Positions 61,471-64,000 of a DNA stretch of 64,000 bases are shown here, one piece after another. Both the position numbers and the translations under genes were made by a program. The stretch's first letter is position 1. Each line of letters starts with the position of its first letter. The notes below the pieces were generated by a model that searched no databases, was not told the DNA's origin, and was given only the letters and a program-made list of their open reading frames with translations. The stretch comes from JBCDCY01 sp039180875 (GTDB taxonomy: Bacteria; Pseudomonadota; Alphaproteobacteria; Rhodobacterales; Rhodobacteraceae): NCBI GenBank assembly GCA_039180875.1, contig JBCDCY010000011.1, forward strand, positions 62,001-126,000, read 5' to 3'.

Positions 61471-61499
61471 TTCGGCCTGACTGCGACAGCCAGACCGAA
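61471..61499. promoter_or_regulatory. Imperfect palindrome upstream of leuB
   Basis: TTCGGCCTGACTG (61471-61483) and CAGCCAGACCGAA (61487-61499) form a 13-bp inverted repeat with two mismatches around CGA, ending 40 bp before the leuB ATG. It resembles an operator more than a terminator, having no T-run. Confidence 0.4.
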
Positions 61500-61539
61500 G
61501 TCCGCTATAGCGACCGGGCGGATCAGCGCGGGGGCTTCC

Positions 61540-62646
61540 ATGGCACATTCACTCCTCATCCTGCCCGGCGACGGCATCGGGCCGGAGGTCATGGCCGAGG
61601 TCCGCCGGGTGATCGACTGGCTGCAGACAGGCCGCGGCATCGCCTTCGACGTGGCCGAGGATCTGGTGGGCGGCGCGGCCTACGACGCCCACGGCACGCC
61701 GCTGCACGACGACACGATGGCCAAGGCCCAGGCGGTGGACGCGGTGCTGCTCGGCGCCGTCGGCGGGCCGAAATACGACGATCTGGATTTTTCGGTGAAG
61801 CCGGAGCGGGGCCTGCTGCGCCTCCGCAAGGAGATGGATCTGTTCGCCAATCTCCGCCCGGCCCAGTGCTTCGACGCGCTCGCGGACTTCTCCTCGCTGA
61901 AGCAAGAGGTCGTCGCCGGCCTCGACATCATGATCGTGCGCGAGCTCACCTCCGGCATCTATTTCGGCGAGCCGCGGGGGATCACCGAGCTGAACGACGG
62001 CACGCGGGTCGGGGTGAACACCCAGCGCTACACCACGGAGGAGATCCGCCGCGTCGCCCGCTCCGCCTTCGAGCTGGCGCGCCGGCGCTCGAACAAGGTC
62101 TGCTCCATGGAGAAGGCCAATGTGATGGAGTCGGGCATCCTCTGGCGCGAGGAAGTGCAGTGGGTGCACGACAACGAATACCCCGACATCGCGCTCTCCC
62201 ACATGTACGCCGATGCGGGCGCCATGCAGCTTGTGCGCTGGCCGAAGCAGTTCGACGTGATCGTTACCGACAACCTCTTTGGCGACCTGCTGAGCGACTG
62301 CGCGGCGATGCTGACCGGCTCCCTCGGCATGTTGCCGTCCGCCTCGCTGGGTGCCGCGATGGACGGGGGGCGGCCGAAGGCGCTCTATGAGCCGGTGCAC
62401 GGCTCCGCCCCGGACATCGCGGGCCAGGGCAAGGCGAACCCGATCGCCTGCATCCTCTCCTTCGCCATGGCGCTCCGCTACTCCTTCGATCTGGGCGCGG
62501 AGGCCGACCTGATCGAGCGGGCGGTGGAAGCCGTGCTCGCCGACGGCGTGCGCACGCCCGACCTGATGGGGCCGGCGGGTGGCACGGCGGTCAGCACGAC
62601 AGAGATGGGCGACGCGATCCTGGCCAAGCTCGACGAGATCGCCTGA
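61540..62646 (+). CDS. leuB: 3-isopropylmalate dehydrogenase
   Basis: A 368-aa enzyme that oxidises and decarboxylates 3-isopropylmalate with NAD+. LLILPGDGIGPEVMAEVRR, the substrate segment VRELTSGIYFGEPRG, the metal-site VTDNLFGDLLSDCAAMLTGS and the NAD-binding EPVHGSAPDIAGQGKANPIA are all present. It has its own leader with a palindrome and follows the LysR gene, not leuD, so leucine genes here are in at least three units. ATG 61540 is fixed by homology; the ribosome-binding site is weak. Confidence 0.97.
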   Translation: MAHSLLILPGDGIGPEVMAEVRRVIDWLQTGRGIAFDVAEDLVGGAAYDAHGTPLHDDTMAKAQAVDAVLLGAVGGPKYDDLDFSVKPERGLLRLRKEMDLFANLRPAQCFDALADFSSLKQEVVAGLDIMIVRELTSGIYFGEPRGITELNDGTRVGVNTQRYTTEEIRRVARSAFELARRRSNKVCSMEKANVMESGILWREEVQWVHDNEYPDIALSHMYADAGAMQLVRWPKQFDVIVTDNLFGDLLSDCAAMLTGSLGMLPSASLGAAMDGGRPKALYEPVHGSAPDIAGQGKANPIACILSFAMALRYSFDLGAEADLIERAVEAVLADGVRTPDLMGPAGGTAVSTTEMGDAILAKLDEIA

Positions 62647-62712
62647 CGGGGCTGGCCTCAGCATAAATGTTCACTATATGTTCCGTTCATCCGAGAGAAT
62701 CGGAGGATGGAC

Positions 62713-63801
62713 ATGGCCGACCTTTTCGGCGGTGGCGTCCGGCCCGAGGCGCGGCGCGGGCGCGGTGCCGGCAGCAACCATGACGGCCGGTTCGAGCGCT
62801 TCCAGCATGTGCGGGAGGATGACGGCTGGACGCTGGAGGAGGACGCGCCGCTCCGCACCGAGGTGATCGAGGATGCGAGCCGCACGGTGCTCGCCCGCAA
62901 CACCTCCCCCGACGTGCCCTTCGACCGCTCGATCAATCCCTATCGGGGCTGCGAGCATGGCTGCATCTACTGCTTCGCTCGACCGACCCACGCCTTCCTC
63001 GGCCTCTCCCCCGGTCTGGATTTCGAGACCCGGATCCTGGTGAAGTCCGACGCGCCGGCCCGCCTGGTCGAGGAGCTGCGCCGCCCGCGCTACACCGTCC
63101 GCCCGATCGCCATGGGAACCAACACCGATCCCTACCAGCCGATCGAGCGGGACCGGCGAATCATGCGCGGCATCCTCGAGGTGTTGGAAGCCTGCAACCA
63201 CCCGGTGACCATCGTGACCAAGGGTGGATTGATCGCCCGCGACATCGACATCCTCGGCGCCATGGCGCGGCGGCGGCTGGTGCATGTGGCGATCTCGGTC
63301 ACGACGCTGGACCCTCACCTCGCACGGGCGATGGAACCGCGGGCGGCCACACCCGCGCTCCGCCTCCGCACCGTCCGGGCGCTGGTGAAGGCCGGCATCC
63401 CCACCGGCGTGATGATGGCACCGATCATCCCGGCCCTTACCGATCATGAGATCGAGCGGGTGCTGGCGGCGGCGGCCGCCGCCGGGGCGAAGAACACCAG
63501 CTATGTCTGCCTCCGCCTGCCGAGGGAGGTCGCGCCCCTCTTCCGCGATTGGCTGAGCGAGGTGATGCCGGATCGGGCGCCGCGGATCCTGCGCTATGTC
63601 CGCGAGATGCACGGCGGCAAGGACTATGACGCCGAGTGGGGCAAGCGCATGACGGGTGAGGGTGTCTATGCCGAGCTCATCGCCCGCCGCTTCCACCTGG
63701 CGCGCGAGCGGGAGGGGTTGCGCGCGATCAGCCCCAGTCTCGACACGCGCAGCTTCCGCCGGCCGGAGCGTGCCGGGGATCAGCTGGCCCTCGACCTCTA
63801 G
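62713..63801 (+). CDS. PA0069-family radical SAM protein
   Basis: A 362-aa radical SAM protein. The cluster-binding motif is CEHGCIYCFARPTHAF (CxxxCxxC), with the SPL-like segment MGTNTDPYQPIERD and YVCLRLPREVAPLFRDWL downstream. The ARRGRGAGSNHDGRFER N-terminus is typical of the PA0069 group, relatives of spore photoproduct lyase whose role is unknown. ATG 62707 abuts GGAGG, so the second ATG 62713 is a better start. A gene for RNase HII follows. Confidence 0.92.
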   Translation: MADLFGGGVRPEARRGRGAGSNHDGRFERFQHVREDDGWTLEEDAPLRTEVIEDASRTVLARNTSPDVPFDRSINPYRGCEHGCIYCFARPTHAFLGLSPGLDFETRILVKSDAPARLVEELRRPRYTVRPIAMGTNTDPYQPIERDRRIMRGILEVLEACNHPVTIVTKGGLIARDIDILGAMARRRLVHVAISVTTLDPHLARAMEPRAATPALRLRTVRALVKAGIPTGVMMAPIIPALTDHEIERVLAAAAAAGAKNTSYVCLRLPREVAPLFRDWLSEVMPDRAPRILRYVREMHGGKDYDAEWGKRMTGEGVYAELIARRFHLAREREGLRAISPSLDTRSFRRPERAGDQLALDL

Positions 63802-63842
63802 CCCGCTTGCGCCCGGCGCCGCCCCGGCCCCATGGTCGCGCC

Positions 63843-64000
63843 ATGTCCGGTCCCGGCAAGCACGACGGCCCCGATTTGCGGCGAGAGCTGGCGCTCGCCG
63901 GCTCGGTCTGCGGCGTGGACGAGGTCGGGCGCGGGCCCCTCGCCGGGCCGGTGGTGGCGGCGGCCGTGATCCTCGATCCCGCGCGTGTGCCCGAGGGCAT
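63843..64000 (+). CDS. rnhB: Ribonuclease HII, cut by window end
   Basis: The 52 visible residues begin MSGPGKHDGPDLRRELALAG and include GVDEVGRGPLAGPVV, the signature with the first catalytic Asp and Glu of RNase HII, which nicks RNA in RNA-DNA hybrids. The rest is outside the window. Confidence 0.93.
   Translation, partial: MSGPGKHDGPDLRRELALAGSVCGVDEVGRGPLAGPVVAAAVILDPARVPEG

Overview
The window is about 64 kb of very GC-rich, densely packed chromosome from an alphaproteobacterium, almost certainly a member of the Rhodobacterales (Roseobacteraceae/Paracoccaceae type). Pointers are the DUF2948-murA pair with a small basic protein gene upstream, the hemC-hemD-Mic60-hemY run divergent from tsaD, the divergent rbfA/dapB pair, the spread-out leuC/leuD/leuB set with an exonuclease-phosphatase-family gene between, and GC-rich palindromic intergenic repeats carrying GGATATTT and AATATCC ends. 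I see no phage, insertion sequence, CRISPR array or rRNA. The genus cannot be fixed from the sequence alone.

Layout. 1-2.3 kb: partial gene, DUF2948, murA and a 52-aa basic protein, all minus; tRNA-Thr(CGU) at 2.4 kb. 2.6-7.6 kb: haem-pathway operon hemC-hemD-Mic60-hemY (minus), divergent from tsaD. 8.8-15.8 kb: acyl-CoA ligase, SGNH hydrolase, DUF3179 protein, unknown protein, EamA transporter, universal stress protein. 15.9-21.3 kb: aromatic-catabolism-like island (CHM isomerase and HpaI-type aldolase on minus; on plus an MBL-fold protein, DinB-family protein, 63-aa membrane protein, FAD monooxygenase, DUF2783 and an SDR, mostly with overlapping or nearly touching stop/start codons). 21.5-25.2 kb: ROK kinase-zwf-pgl-eda, an Entner-Doudoroff set lacking edd. 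25.4-33.2 kb: polyamine region (glutamine-synthetase-like ligase, PotF-like binding protein, PotGHI-like ATPase and permeases) interrupted by an antisense RTX protein gene.

33.3-38.3 kb: NDH-2 (minus), then sseA-GNAT-aminotransferase-ornithine cyclodeaminase-like (plus, three overlapping junctions). 38.3-40.2 kb: hisA-hisF-hisE (minus). 40.3-45.2 kb: DUF2147 protein, membrane protein, truB, a two-domain sulfotransferase-like protein, rbfA, then dapB. 45.2-50.7 kb: MDR oxidoreductase, two SDRs, two tandem secreted esterases, EamA transporter. 50.8-62.6 kb: leuC, leuD and leuB separated by other genes, including an AT-richer patch (52.2-53.1 kb) that holds a 36-aa secreted Cys-rich peptide and a membrane-anchored partner, then an MFS transporter, a large MscS channel, a membrane protein, an exonuclease-phosphatase-family protein and an epimerase/LysR pair. 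62.7-64 kb: PA0069-type radical SAM protein and the start of rnhB.

Most genes are housekeeping. The candidates for something new are the Cys-rich peptide pair at 52.2-53.0 kb, the internally duplicated sulfotransferase whose second half has lost cofactor-binding residues, the MBL-fold protein with only half of its metal site inside the aromatic cluster, and the repeat family.
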